Notes under the pieces: generated by a model
What the model was told of the DNA's origin: nothing
What the model saw: the letters and a program-made list of their open reading frames with translations, nothing else
Database searches by the model: none
Shown: piece by piece, positions 1-6,723 of the stretch
How positions within the stretch are numbered: position 1 is the first letter of the stretch
How the letters are laid out: each line of letters begins with the position of its first letter
Program-made: the position numbers and the translations under genes
NCBI GenBank assembly: GCA_026646885.1
Contig: JAPKHK010000011.1
Coordinates: forward strand, 1 to 64,000
Reading direction: 5' to 3'
Source of the DNA: Casimicrobiaceae bacterium
Lineage (GTDB): Bacteria; Pseudomonadota; Gammaproteobacteria; Burkholderiales; Casimicrobiaceae
DNA: 64,000 nt

Positions 1-450
1 ATGCACTCCACCATCGGCCGCCACGCGGCGCGCGCGGTGTCTTGCGCGGTGCAAGTGGACATGCTGGCCGATCAATGGAGCGCGCTGGTCAACAACATCG
101 CCAAAGGCGACGTGAAGACCTTCAACAAGCCCACTTTCCCGAAAGGCGAAATTCAAGGCCAGGGTTATCACGAAGCGCCCCGAGGCGTGCTTTCGCACTG
201 GGTGGTGATCAACGACGGCAAAATCAAGAACTACCAGTGCGTGGTGCCCTCCACCTGGAACGCTTGTCCGAGAAACGAAAAGGATGAGGCAGGGCCCTAC
301 GAAGCTTCGCTGGTCGACAACCCCATCGCCGACCCGCAACGCCCGCTGGAAGTGCTGCGCACCATCCATTCCTTCGACCCCTGCATCGCCTGCGCGATTC
401 ACGTCACCGACACGGAGCATGGCAGCGCCATTACCGTGAAGGCGAAGTAA
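1..450 (+). CDS. hupL: [NiFe] hydrogenase large subunit, C-terminal part
   Basis: The gene is open at the left edge, so only the last 149 residues are present. It ends with the second nickel-binding motif DPCIACAIH followed by a 15-residue tail (VTDTEHGSAITVKAK). This is the classic large-subunit C-terminus: two cysteines bind the Ni-Fe site and a maturation protease removes the tail after the histidine. The preceding APRGVLSHWVVINDGKIKNYQCVVPSTWNACPR type sequence (residues about 57-91) is also typical of group 1 membrane-bound uptake hydrogenases (HupL/HyaB). The matching endopeptidase lies directly downstream. The first ATG in the window need not be a start; it is simply an internal methionine. 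Confidence 0.95.
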   Translation: MHSTIGRHAARAVSCAVQVDMLADQWSALVNNIAKGDVKTFNKPTFPKGEIQGQGYHEAPRGVLSHWVVINDGKIKNYQCVVPSTWNACPRNEKDEAGPYEASLVDNPIADPQRPLEVLRTIHSFDPCIACAIHVTDTEHGSAITVKAK

Positions 451-493
451 AGCGCGGGTCAACGACCTCTCCGGCCGCTTCGGCTGGTAAACT

Positions 494-526
494 GGGGGCG
501 GGCCCAAAAGCTCGCCCCGTTTTTTT
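494..526 (+). terminator. hairpin plus T-run between hupL and hupD
   Basis: A GGGGCG arm (495-500) can pair with CGCCCC (513-518), and seven T residues follow at 520-526. This looks like an intrinsic terminator, yet the ribosome binding site of hupD (GGAG, 527-530) begins immediately after the T-run. It may therefore only attenuate read-through into the accessory genes. Confidence 0.55.
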
Positions 527-538
527 GGAGCAAATGCG

Positions 539-1021
539 TTGCGCACCGTGATCCTCGGCATCGGCAACACTATTCTCAGCGACGAGGGCGTGGGCGTGCA
601 CGCCGCCGAGGCCTTGCAGCAAGCCTACGAAATTCCCGAAGGCGTGGAAGTGATCGATGGCGGCACCGCGGGCATGGAGCTTCTGGACCCGCTCACCGAT
701 GTCGATTTACTCGTAGTGCTCGACGCCGTCAAAGCCAAGCGCGCGCCCGGCGAGTTGGTGGTGCTCGCCGGTAAGGAAGTACCGGTGTTCTTCCGCGCCA
801 AACTCTCGCCGCATCAAGTGAGCATTTGCGACGTGCTGGCGAGCCTCGAATTCGCCGGCACGCCGCCCAAGGACATCGTGCTGATCGGGGTCGAACCCGA
901 GAGCTTCGAGCTGGGCACTGAACTCACCCCCAAAATCGCCGCGGCGCTGCCGGCCATGGTGGCGCGCGCCCAGGCCGAGCTCGCCGTGCGCGGCATAGAG
1001 CTCGTTGCCAAGGCAAGCTGA
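539..1021 (+). CDS. hupD: hydrogenase maturation endopeptidase (HupD/HyaD family)
   Basis: A 160-residue protein of normal length for the family that removes the C-terminal peptide of the nickel-loaded large subunit. The N-terminus ILGIGNTILSDEGVGVHAAEAL carries the conserved GxGN and DEG(V/I)G motif whose acidic residue binds nickel. The later LLDPLTDVDLLVVLDAVKA region and SPHQ (around residue 90) hold the other family signatures. The start is TTG at 539, because a GGAG Shine-Dalgarno sits at 527-530 with about 8 nt spacing and the nearby ATG at 534 is out of frame. The gene follows hupL and is followed after 7 bp by the HypC-type gene. Confidence 0.93.
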   Translation: MRTVILGIGNTILSDEGVGVHAAEALQQAYEIPEGVEVIDGGTAGMELLDPLTDVDLLVVLDAVKAKRAPGELVVLAGKEVPVFFRAKLSPHQVSICDVLASLEFAGTPPKDIVLIGVEPESFELGTELTPKIAAALPAMVARAQAELAVRGIELVAKAS

Positions 1022-1028
1022 AACCATC

Positions 1029-1274
1029 ATGTGCCTCGCCATTCCCTCCAAAGTGCTCGCCATCGACGGCTTCATGGCTCGTGTCGATACCGCCGGCACC
1101 GAGCGCGAAGTCAACTTGATGCTCCTGCACGAAGACGTGGTCGTGGGCGACTATGTGCTCATCCAGCACGGCAACTTCGCCTTTGAACGGGTCGAGCCCG
1201 ATCGCGCCCAAGAGGCGCTGGCTTTGATGCAGGAAATTTTGGCCCAAGGCGAGGCCGACGTGAGAGCGTGGTGA
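1029..1274 (+). CDS. hypC: HypC/HupF-type hydrogenase assembly chaperone
   Basis: An 81-residue protein starting MCLAIP. The family's N-terminal Met-Cys is retained, with Cys2 binding the iron-cyanide precursor handled with HypD. The ATG at 1029 is chosen because the family starts exactly at this Cys motif; an upstream in-frame TTG at 1005 would add eight residues lying inside hupD. The length fits HypC/HupF. The two paralogues cannot be separated here, although the position between hupD and a HybE-type gene favours an operon-specific HupF. Its end overlaps the start of the next gene. Confidence 0.9.
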   Translation: MCLAIPSKVLAIDGFMARVDTAGTEREVNLMLLHEDVVVGDYVLIQHGNFAFERVEPDRAQEALALMQEILAQGEADVRAW

Positions 1275-1849
1275 GCGCGACCTTGCGAAGGCACACGGAC
1301 GACCCTGCACCTCTGCTGGTGCGGGCTTTCCAGCGCATTCATCGCGAACAGATGGCCGACGTGCCCATCGTCAACCCCGCGCTGAATGTCGAAGCATCGG
1401 GCTTCAGAATGTACGAGGGGCACTGGCTCGGCATCTTGATCAGCCCCTGGTTCATGAACTTGGTGCGGGTGCCCGGCCCCGAAGCGGATTGGGTGAGCGT
1501 GCAGGGCGAAACCCGGCAGTTTCAGGCGCTGCCCTCGGGCACCTATGCTTTCCTGGGCAGCGAAGAACCAGAAGTCGGCGAGTTTCAGAGTTGCTCGCTG
1601 ATTTCGCCCATGGGCCAGTTCGGCGACATGGAGGCGGCACGAGCCACGGCAACGGAAGTGCTCGCTGTGCTCCTGCAGGCCCCCGCGTCAGCGCCGGAAA
1701 CGGTGCCACCCCCCGGCCCGAATCTGTTGAATATCCGCCGGCCCGCGGCGGCCGGCGAAGACTCACCTCAGGTCGAACCCGGCACCCGCGGTCCGGACCA
1801 AGGCATGAGCAAACGCGAGTTCCTGCTGGGCGGGTTGCGTCGGCGCTGA
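1268..1849 (+). CDS. hupJ: [NiFe]-hydrogenase assembly chaperone, HybE/HupJ type
   Basis: A 193-residue protein. Residues about 30-120 (IVNPALNVEASGFRMYEGHWLGILISPWFMNLVRVPG and later SLISPMGQF) match the HybE/HupJ domain that assists large- or small-subunit maturation before Tat export. A proline/alanine-rich stretch (about 140-165) links this to a short basic tail, MSKREFLLGGLRRR. The start is one of two tandem GTG codons at 1268/1271 overlapping the hypC stop, consistent with translational coupling. The basic tail (SKREFLLGG) resembles tails seen on HupJ proteins; its role is unknown. No further hydrogenase genes follow, so this is the distal end of the operon. Confidence 0.85.
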   Translation: MVSATLRRHTDDPAPLLVRAFQRIHREQMADVPIVNPALNVEASGFRMYEGHWLGILISPWFMNLVRVPGPEADWVSVQGETRQFQALPSGTYAFLGSEEPEVGEFQSCSLISPMGQFGDMEAARATATEVLAVLLQAPASAPETVPPPGPNLLNIRRPAAAGEDSPQVEPGTRGPDQGMSKREFLLGGLRRR

Positions 1850-1926
1850 AACCGCGGCGAGGTCGGGCGAGAACTGGCGACAGCGTCGCTGTGCGAGGTG
1901 CAGCCCGCGAGCCGAGCCCTCCGATG

Positions 1927-2409
1927 CTAACGCGGCGTCGAGCTGCATGACCTGCCCGAGGCGGTGCTGCGCGTTTTCTTGATGGCCTTGGATGAAGTCG
2001 CCGACGATGTACAGGGTGCTCCCGACCTGCCGCTGCCGGATGACGAGGTCGACGAGCCGGAGGTGCTGCGACCGCCGCTCGACGTGGCTCCCGTGTTGGT
2101 GCGCGACCCGGTCGAGGACCTGGTCGGAACCAGCGGCTCGATGCGCAAATCCCGGTGTGTTTGGTAGCTGTCGGTGTAGGGGTTGTAGTATTCGACGTCG
2201 CCGTTGCTTTGGCCTTTTCGGCAGGGTGCCTGAAAAGGACGCACGGCGCTGTCGGTGCTGCCGTCTTCGTTGGTCGTGACTACCGTGACCATACAGCCCG
2301 ACGATCCTCCCGAGGTTGGCCCCGCGGCGGCGCAGGGCAGCGCAGAAAGCATCCCGATCGCGGTTGCGGCGAGGATGGCGGCGGACAAGTTGCACAGTGA
2401 ATGCTTCAT
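1927..2409 (-). CDS. small secreted Ser/Thr/Gly-rich protein
   Basis: A 160-residue protein with a clear Sec signal peptide (MKHSLCNLSAAILAATAIGMLSALPCAAAG, cleavage near residue 29). The mature part is low-complexity and rich in Ser, Thr and Gly, with five cysteines and no domain I recognise. The start is supported by AGGAG 8 nt upstream (minus strand, around 2417-2421). It lies 63 bp downstream of the minus-strand gene 2473-3390 and probably forms an operon with it. A frame-shadow reading is less likely because the signal peptide and ribosome binding site agree. Function unknown; a cell-surface or secreted role is inferred only from the signal peptide. Confidence 0.6.
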   Translation of the reverse strand: MKHSLCNLSAAILAATAIGMLSALPCAAAGPTSGGSSGCMVTVVTTNEDGSTDSAVRPFQAPCRKGQSNGDVEYYNPYTDSYQTHRDLRIEPLVPTRSSTGSRTNTGATSSGGRSTSGSSTSSSGSGRSGAPCTSSATSSKAIKKTRSTASGRSCSSTPR

Positions 2410-2472
2410 CGGTGTACTCCTGAGGGGTGACCCGCGACGCTTGCGCCGGTGCGTCGGGTGGGTCGGTTCCGC

Positions 2473-3390
2473 CTACCGGCAGGCGAGAAGGGTTTCGTTG
2501 GCCGCCCGCGCCGCAACCGCCTCAGTGGCGTTGAGCGCGCGCGTCTGGCGCGAACAGCACTTGTTCGCATCCTCCGGCGGAAGCAGGCTGTTTGCCGGGG
2601 CGCAGAACAGCGCGAACTCGACGATGCCGGTGGCGTTGCCGCGTGCGAAGTCCACATTGCGAGTCCATGACAGACCTTTCGTGGTCAGACGCACGGCCTT
2701 GTTCCAGGCGGGCACGCAGGCCTGATCGCGGGCGGCCTCCGCTTGGTGCAGTGGGTCGAAGTCGCAGGTCATCCCGCGGCGGTGTCTGACGCAGCACTGG
2801 TCGTGTTCCCAACTGCCGCCGTTGATGAAGCAGACTCCAGCCCGGCACAGCGCGGCGCCAGGGATGTTGGCCTGAGCTTGGCCGCATTCGGCGCCGATGG
2901 CGCCGAAGCAATGCTCCACTCGCGCGGTGGGAATCCTGGGCAGCGGCGTCAAGGGGGTAGTGGCGGGCATTTCTCGAATCCGCGTCGGGAGCTGCGTCTG
3001 GGCTGGCCCAGTCGGCGGGCACGACGGCCCGCCGGAAGCCGGCAGAGCCAGATCGATGCGCATCACGGACAACGCGGGTGACGCTGGCGTGAACGCGTTG
3101 CGAGTGCCCTGTCCGGCGAGATTTGCCGTCGCCACGAAAGGTTCGCTCGGCACCGCGGCGAAGCGCGCGTTGCCCTGGTTGTCGGTGGTCCCTTGGCCGA
3201 AGGCGTTGACGGCATTGGCGGTGCCGATGCAGACCGTGGCATTGGCCGCCGAGGCGCCACCGCGCGTGACGTGGACGGTCAGGCCCCCGATCGGGTTGGC
3301 TTGGCCGAAAGCGGCGCCAGGCAAGACCAGCAGCGTCATCAAGAGCCGCATGGCGTGGCGCCATTTTGACCATTGTTCATTCGTCATCAT
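2473..3390 (-). CDS. secreted cysteine-rich protein with carboxypeptidase-regulatory-like domain
   Basis: A 305-residue protein using ATG 3390, supported by AAGGAGG 5 nt upstream. The N-terminus (MMTNEQWSKWRHAMRLLMTLLVLPGAAFG) is a signal peptide. Residues about 30-100 (GGLTVHV...ATVCIGTANAVNAFGQGTTDNQGNARFAAVP) look like a beta-sandwich of the carboxypeptidase regulatory/Ig-like type. The C-terminal half is rich in paired cysteines and includes EHDQCCVRH, reminiscent of the DxCCxxH active-site loop of phospholipase A2. The PROSITE PLA2 spacing is not met, so no enzyme is claimed. It is transcribed divergently from the secretin locus, away from a 53-bp palindromic element at 3452-3504. Function unknown. 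Confidence 0.7.
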   Translation of the reverse strand: MMTNEQWSKWRHAMRLLMTLLVLPGAAFGQANPIGGLTVHVTRGGASAANATVCIGTANAVNAFGQGTTDNQGNARFAAVPSEPFVATANLAGQGTRNAFTPASPALSVMRIDLALPASGGPSCPPTGPAQTQLPTRIREMPATTPLTPLPRIPTARVEHCFGAIGAECGQAQANIPGAALCRAGVCFINGGSWEHDQCCVRHRRGMTCDFDPLHQAEAARDQACVPAWNKAVRLTTKGLSWTRNVDFARGNATGIVEFALFCAPANSLLPPEDANKCCSRQTRALNATEAVAARAANETLLACR

Positions 3391-3451
3391 GTGAGCCTCC
3401 TTGCCCGTTGTTGGCACTCGGGTGTCGCGCTGCACTCACCATAAAGCGAGG

Positions 3452-3504
3452 GGCGTTTGCCTAGCGTTTGCCCGAGCGTCCGCGGCAAACGCTAGGCAAA
3501 CGCC
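3452..3504. repeat. perfect 21-bp inverted repeat built from phased GCGTTTGCC units
   Basis: The 21-bp arm at 3452-3472 is exactly reverse-complementary to 3484-3504, around an 11-bp spacer. Each arm contains two direct GCGTTTGCC copies whose starts are 11 bp apart (3453 and 3464; mirror copies GGCAAACGC at 3484 and 3495). Eleven-bp phasing of direct repeats is how SARP-family activators read DNA. The element lies between divergent genes (3390 and 3552) near a BTAD-type regulator gene, so an operator role is plausible. It could alternatively form a strong hairpin. Confidence 0.7.
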
Positions 3505-3551
3505 GACTCGTTACCTTGGGCGCATTACGCGAGGGCACGGAGAGCCGCCCG

Positions 3552-3764
3552 ATGAACGAACCGCGATTGTTTCTCGTGCGGGTGTGGCAGCACCTGAGCC
3601 AGTTCCGGGCCTCGGTGCGCGGTGTGGATGACTCCGAGCCGCAGCTTTTCGACGAGCCAGCGCGCCTGGCTGAGTTTTTTCGCCAGGCCAGTGTCCAAGC
3701 GCCGCCATCATCTGCCCCGAGCGACAAGCCGCCAGCAAACGCTCGGCAAACGCCCGCGCGCTAG
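3552..3764 (+). CDS. small conserved-looking protein of 70 residues
   Basis: MNEPRLFLVRVWQHLSQFRASVRGVDDSEPQLFDEPARLAEFFRQA resembles a group of very short proteobacterial proteins with the pattern (F/L)(I/L)VR(V/I)W...(A/S)V(R/E)...FxxxxxLxxF(L/F). No function is known to me for these. A weak GGAG lies about 10 nt before the ATG. The tail PPANARQTPAR is encoded by the phased GCAAACGC repeats described separately, so the real coding end or the repeat function may conflict. It lies just upstream of the secretin-like gene, possibly in the same transcript. Moderate to low confidence. Confidence 0.45.
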   Translation: MNEPRLFLVRVWQHLSQFRASVRGVDDSEPQLFDEPARLAEFFRQASVQAPPSSAPSDKPPANARQTPAR

Positions 3765-3769
3765 CGTTT
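3735..3769. promoter_or_regulatory. second phased GCAAACGC repeat, upstream of secretin gene
   Basis: GCAAACGC occurs at 3735-3742 and again at 3746-3753 (11-bp phase), with a GCGTTT half at 3764-3769. This is the same motif as the 3452-3504 palindrome and ends about 30 bp before the ATG at 3800. Inference: a binding site for the nearby BTAD regulator or another local factor controlling the secretin gene. Confidence 0.5.
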
Positions 3770-3799
3770 CCACTCGACGCAACCCGACGGATCGCCATC

Positions 3800-5551
3800 A
3801 TGACTCGACAGACCAACACCTTTGCGTGGAACCGGCGTGCGCCGGCCGCAGCGCTCATCAGCCTGGGTTTCGCGTTGGTGCTCGGTGGATGCGCGACTGC
3901 ACCGCTAGGGCGCGGCGCTGATTCGACGCGTGGGCAGGTCGCCGGCCAAGAAATTGCCGCAGCGATGCACGCCGGGCGGCCGGAAGCGGCGAGAGCGCTG
4001 CTTACCACCGCCTTGCGCGCCGACCCGCAAAACGGCTACCTGCACCTGCTCAATGGGTTGAGCTATCAGCTTGCCGACGACTCGCAGCGATCGGCGGATC
4101 TAGCCCAGGTCGGTTACGACGCGGCGGTGAAATTTGCGCCGGGATACTACTGGTCGCACTACTACGCCGGGCTGGCGAGTTTCGAGCGCAAGGATTACAC
4201 CGCCGCCGCCGAGGCCTTTGCCGGGGCGATCCTGGACCGTCCCGAGGCACCGCAGGCCTTCGCCGGGTTGGCCGCCGCCGCCTACTACGGTGGCGATCTC
4301 GATCTCGCTCGCCTCGCCGCTACCCGAGCTCTGGCGCTGGAGCCGCAGGATCCGCAGATGCTCAGAACGGCCGCCTACGTCGCTGCGGTTCGCGGCGAGC
4401 GCGAAGAACTCGCCGCCGTAATCCAACGGGCGAATGCGCTGCCGCAGAGCCGCCTTACCGCCCACGAGCCGCGGCTGGCGCAGTTACAACGGACTGCGAT
4501 GCTCCTGGCGGTGCAGGAGCAGGAGCCCCCGGCCGCGACACAAGGGGGGGCGGATGCGGTGCCAGGCAAGACTGTGGAATCGTCGGCGCTCTCGCCGACC
4601 GCGGCGGTGATACCGGCGAACAACTCGCCGCAGCAGGTCATGGTCGAGGTTACTTTGCTGCTGAGCCAAGATACGACGAAACAAAACGTCGGCATCAATC
4701 TGCTCGACGGCTTGAAGTTGCAGTTTGGCGGCGAGAACAGAACCGAGAGACGCCGGGCGACGGGAACGAGCGACGTCTTCAGTCGGGTGATCACCGCCGG
4801 GCTGACGGTGCCGCAGATCAACTACAGCCTGAATTTGTTCAACACCCACGACGACTTCTACGACGTCGTCGTGCGCCCTTCGCTCGTCGCCACGCTCGGC
4901 CAGCAGTCCGAGTTCTTCATTGGCAGAACGCTCAGCGTGGGCATCAGCGGCATCAACCTCGGCGCTTTGCAAACCATCGACGTGGGCACTTCAGTCAAGC
5001 TCACACCGCTGGAAATCACCCCTGAGCGCACCAAGTTTCGCATCGACACGGTGCGCTCCTTCTTCGTGCCGGCGTCCAGCGGTTCGTTCCAGCAGTCGGT
5101 GTCCACGTTCAAGCAGACCGTCGGCGCCACGGCCGAGGTCGAGTTTGGCAAGACGCTGATCCTGTCGGGTTTGTACGAGGCGGTGAACGTGGGCTGGACC
5201 TCGAAGGTGCCCGTGTTGGGCGACCTGCCCATCGGCAATGTGCTGTTCAATGAACGCGAAAAGACCCAGAGCCGCGACGCCGCTATCGTCCTGGTGACGC
5301 CGCGCCTGGCCGGCATGATCGACACGGGCACGCGCGAGTTCCGCACCGAGACTCTAACCAACCTGCTGGCGCTCTGGAAGGAACTGGTCGATCCGCTGGC
5401 CGACATGGACGCATTGGCGAACAAAGTCCGCCGCAAGGTGTTCAGGCATTTTGGGCCTCAGCTGGGCGACCTGCGGCTGCCCGCGGCGTCCGATCCGGGA
5501 CTGGTTCGACAGGCCATCGGTGACACCTTGAGCAGGGTGGCTTGGCGGTGA
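3800..5551 (+). CDS. TPR-containing secretin-domain lipoprotein
   Basis: A 583-residue protein. The N-terminus has a lipoprotein signal (LISLGFALVLGGC, lipobox LGGC around residue 31). Residues about 50-210 are alanine-rich helical repeats of TPR type (NGYLHLLNGLSYQLA, ASFERKDYTAAAEAFAGAIL and others). Residues about 275-510 form a type II/III secretin core (VMVEVTLLLSQ..., then GKTLILSGLYEAVNVGWTSKVPVLGDLPIGNVLFN..., ending AAIVLVTPRLAG), with the VPxLGDxPxxGxLF signature. Secretins form outer-membrane gates. Here the TPR region replaces the usual N0-N3 periplasmic domains. No ATPase, pilin or inner-membrane partner is present in the window, so it is an orphan secretin-like protein. Confidence 0.85.
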   Translation: MTRQTNTFAWNRRAPAAALISLGFALVLGGCATAPLGRGADSTRGQVAGQEIAAAMHAGRPEAARALLTTALRADPQNGYLHLLNGLSYQLADDSQRSADLAQVGYDAAVKFAPGYYWSHYYAGLASFERKDYTAAAEAFAGAILDRPEAPQAFAGLAAAAYYGGDLDLARLAATRALALEPQDPQMLRTAAYVAAVRGEREELAAVIQRANALPQSRLTAHEPRLAQLQRTAMLLAVQEQEPPAATQGGADAVPGKTVESSALSPTAAVIPANNSPQQVMVEVTLLLSQDTTKQNVGINLLDGLKLQFGGENRTERRRATGTSDVFSRVITAGLTVPQINYSLNLFNTHDDFYDVVVRPSLVATLGQQSEFFIGRTLSVGISGINLGALQTIDVGTSVKLTPLEITPERTKFRIDTVRSFFVPASSGSFQQSVSTFKQTVGATAEVEFGKTLILSGLYEAVNVGWTSKVPVLGDLPIGNVLFNEREKTQSRDAAIVLVTPRLAGMIDTGTREFRTETLTNLLALWKELVDPLADMDALANKVRRKVFRHFGPQLGDLRLPAASDPGLVRQAIGDTLSRVAWR

Positions 5552-5586
5552 TCCAGGTGTGACTCAAGCGAAAGAGGAGCGATGCC

Positions 5587-6684
5587 ATGAAAACGACGTT
5601 GCGAAAGATCTCCCTGGGCGCGTTTCTGTGCACTCTCAGCTCGGCGGCCCTGGCGACTGATTACACCGCAGTGGCTGGCGGCAGCGGCGGCACTGCGTTT
5701 AACCTCGACTGCGGCGCCAACATGTCGCTGGTGGGGATTCAGGGCAAGGCGGGCAGCCTGATCGACAGTGTGCAGGGCGTATGCGCTCAGTTAAATGCCG
5801 ACGGCAGCCGGCTCGGCCGCAAGGTACTCACCGGCAGTGCTGGCGGAAAGGGGGGCGCCAGCTACTACTTGGAGTGCCCCGCAGGCAAGACGGTCATCGG
5901 CATCACGGGGCATGCCGATTCGCATGTCAACAACTTCAAGGTGCGCTGCGGCATGACTGACTTCAGCCAGCAGGCGGGCAATCCGTCGATCGTCGGCCCC
6001 GGTTCACCGTTCAACCTGACCTGCTCCAACTTCATGGATGCGCGCCTGATACGTGGTCGTTCAGGCATCTGGGTCGATGCGATGGGGCTGGGCTGCAAGC
6101 CCGCCGCACGACTTGGCGTCAACGACATCAGCATCGCGGCCCAGGTTCGCCAGGGCCAGGCGGCGCCGCTGACGGTGACCCTGTCGCAGGTCCCGGTCGA
6201 GGCGGTCAAAGTTCACTTGAACAGCAGCAATACCGCCCTGCTGCCCAGCACGGGCGTCGTGACCGTGGGCACGACGACCACCAAGGCCACCGCGACGGTG
6301 CCGGCCGGCAGCATCGGATGCGCCCGGATCACGGCGTCGCTAAAAGGTTCGTCGAAGTCGGCGGACCTGGTCGTGCACGGCCCGGCCTCGCCCGGCATCG
6401 CGGTGACGGGGCCGGTGATCCTAAAGCGAGGCACCAGCGCGACGCTGCGGGTTTCGATCCCCTCGCCGAGCACGCGCGTCACGAATATCCCGGTGTCGGT
6501 TCGCGGCTCCAGCCGCTTGGGGCAGGTGGCCACGTTGTCCAGCACCAGCGTCCCCATCGCCGCCAACGCCGTCGCCGCGAGCTTTCAGGTCAGGGGCGAT
6601 CATGCTGGGTGCGCGCTCATCACCGCCCAGGACGGCAAGGCCTACGGGGCCTCGGTGACGCACACGATCGCGGTCGTCGACTAG
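5587..6684 (+). CDS. secreted protein with jacalin-like GGxGG repeats and Ig-like domains
   Basis: A 365-residue protein with a signal peptide (MKTTLRKISLGAFLCTLSSAALA). Residues about 30-165 contain three related blocks (GGSGGTAFNLDCGANMSLVGIQGKAGSLIDSV; GGKGGASYYLECPAGKTVIGITGHADSHVNNF; GPGSPFNLTCSNFMDARLIRGRSGIWVDAM). These resemble the beta-prism fold of jacalin-like lectins. Residues about 180-365 look like two beta-sandwich domains. AGAGGAG 7 nt before the ATG supports the start. It follows the secretin gene by 35 bp and is probably co-transcribed, so it could be a cargo or surface partner of that protein. Carbohydrate binding is inferred from fold resemblance only. Confidence 0.65.
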   Translation: MKTTLRKISLGAFLCTLSSAALATDYTAVAGGSGGTAFNLDCGANMSLVGIQGKAGSLIDSVQGVCAQLNADGSRLGRKVLTGSAGGKGGASYYLECPAGKTVIGITGHADSHVNNFKVRCGMTDFSQQAGNPSIVGPGSPFNLTCSNFMDARLIRGRSGIWVDAMGLGCKPAARLGVNDISIAAQVRQGQAAPLTVTLSQVPVEAVKVHLNSSNTALLPSTGVVTVGTTTTKATATVPAGSIGCARITASLKGSSKSADLVVHGPASPGIAVTGPVILKRGTSATLRVSIPSPSTRVTNIPVSVRGSSRLGQVATLSSTSVPIAANAVAASFQVRGDHAGCALITAQDGKAYGASVTHTIAVVD

Positions 6685-6723
6685 CGCGCCACCCCGCCTG
6701 CGCGGCGGCGCGAGGGGAACGGG

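Noticed and set aside
2473..3390. Phospholipase A2 active-site pattern (DQCCVRH) in the secreted protein
   Set aside because: The downstream cysteine spacing of the PLA2 signature is not met, so no enzymatic call is made.
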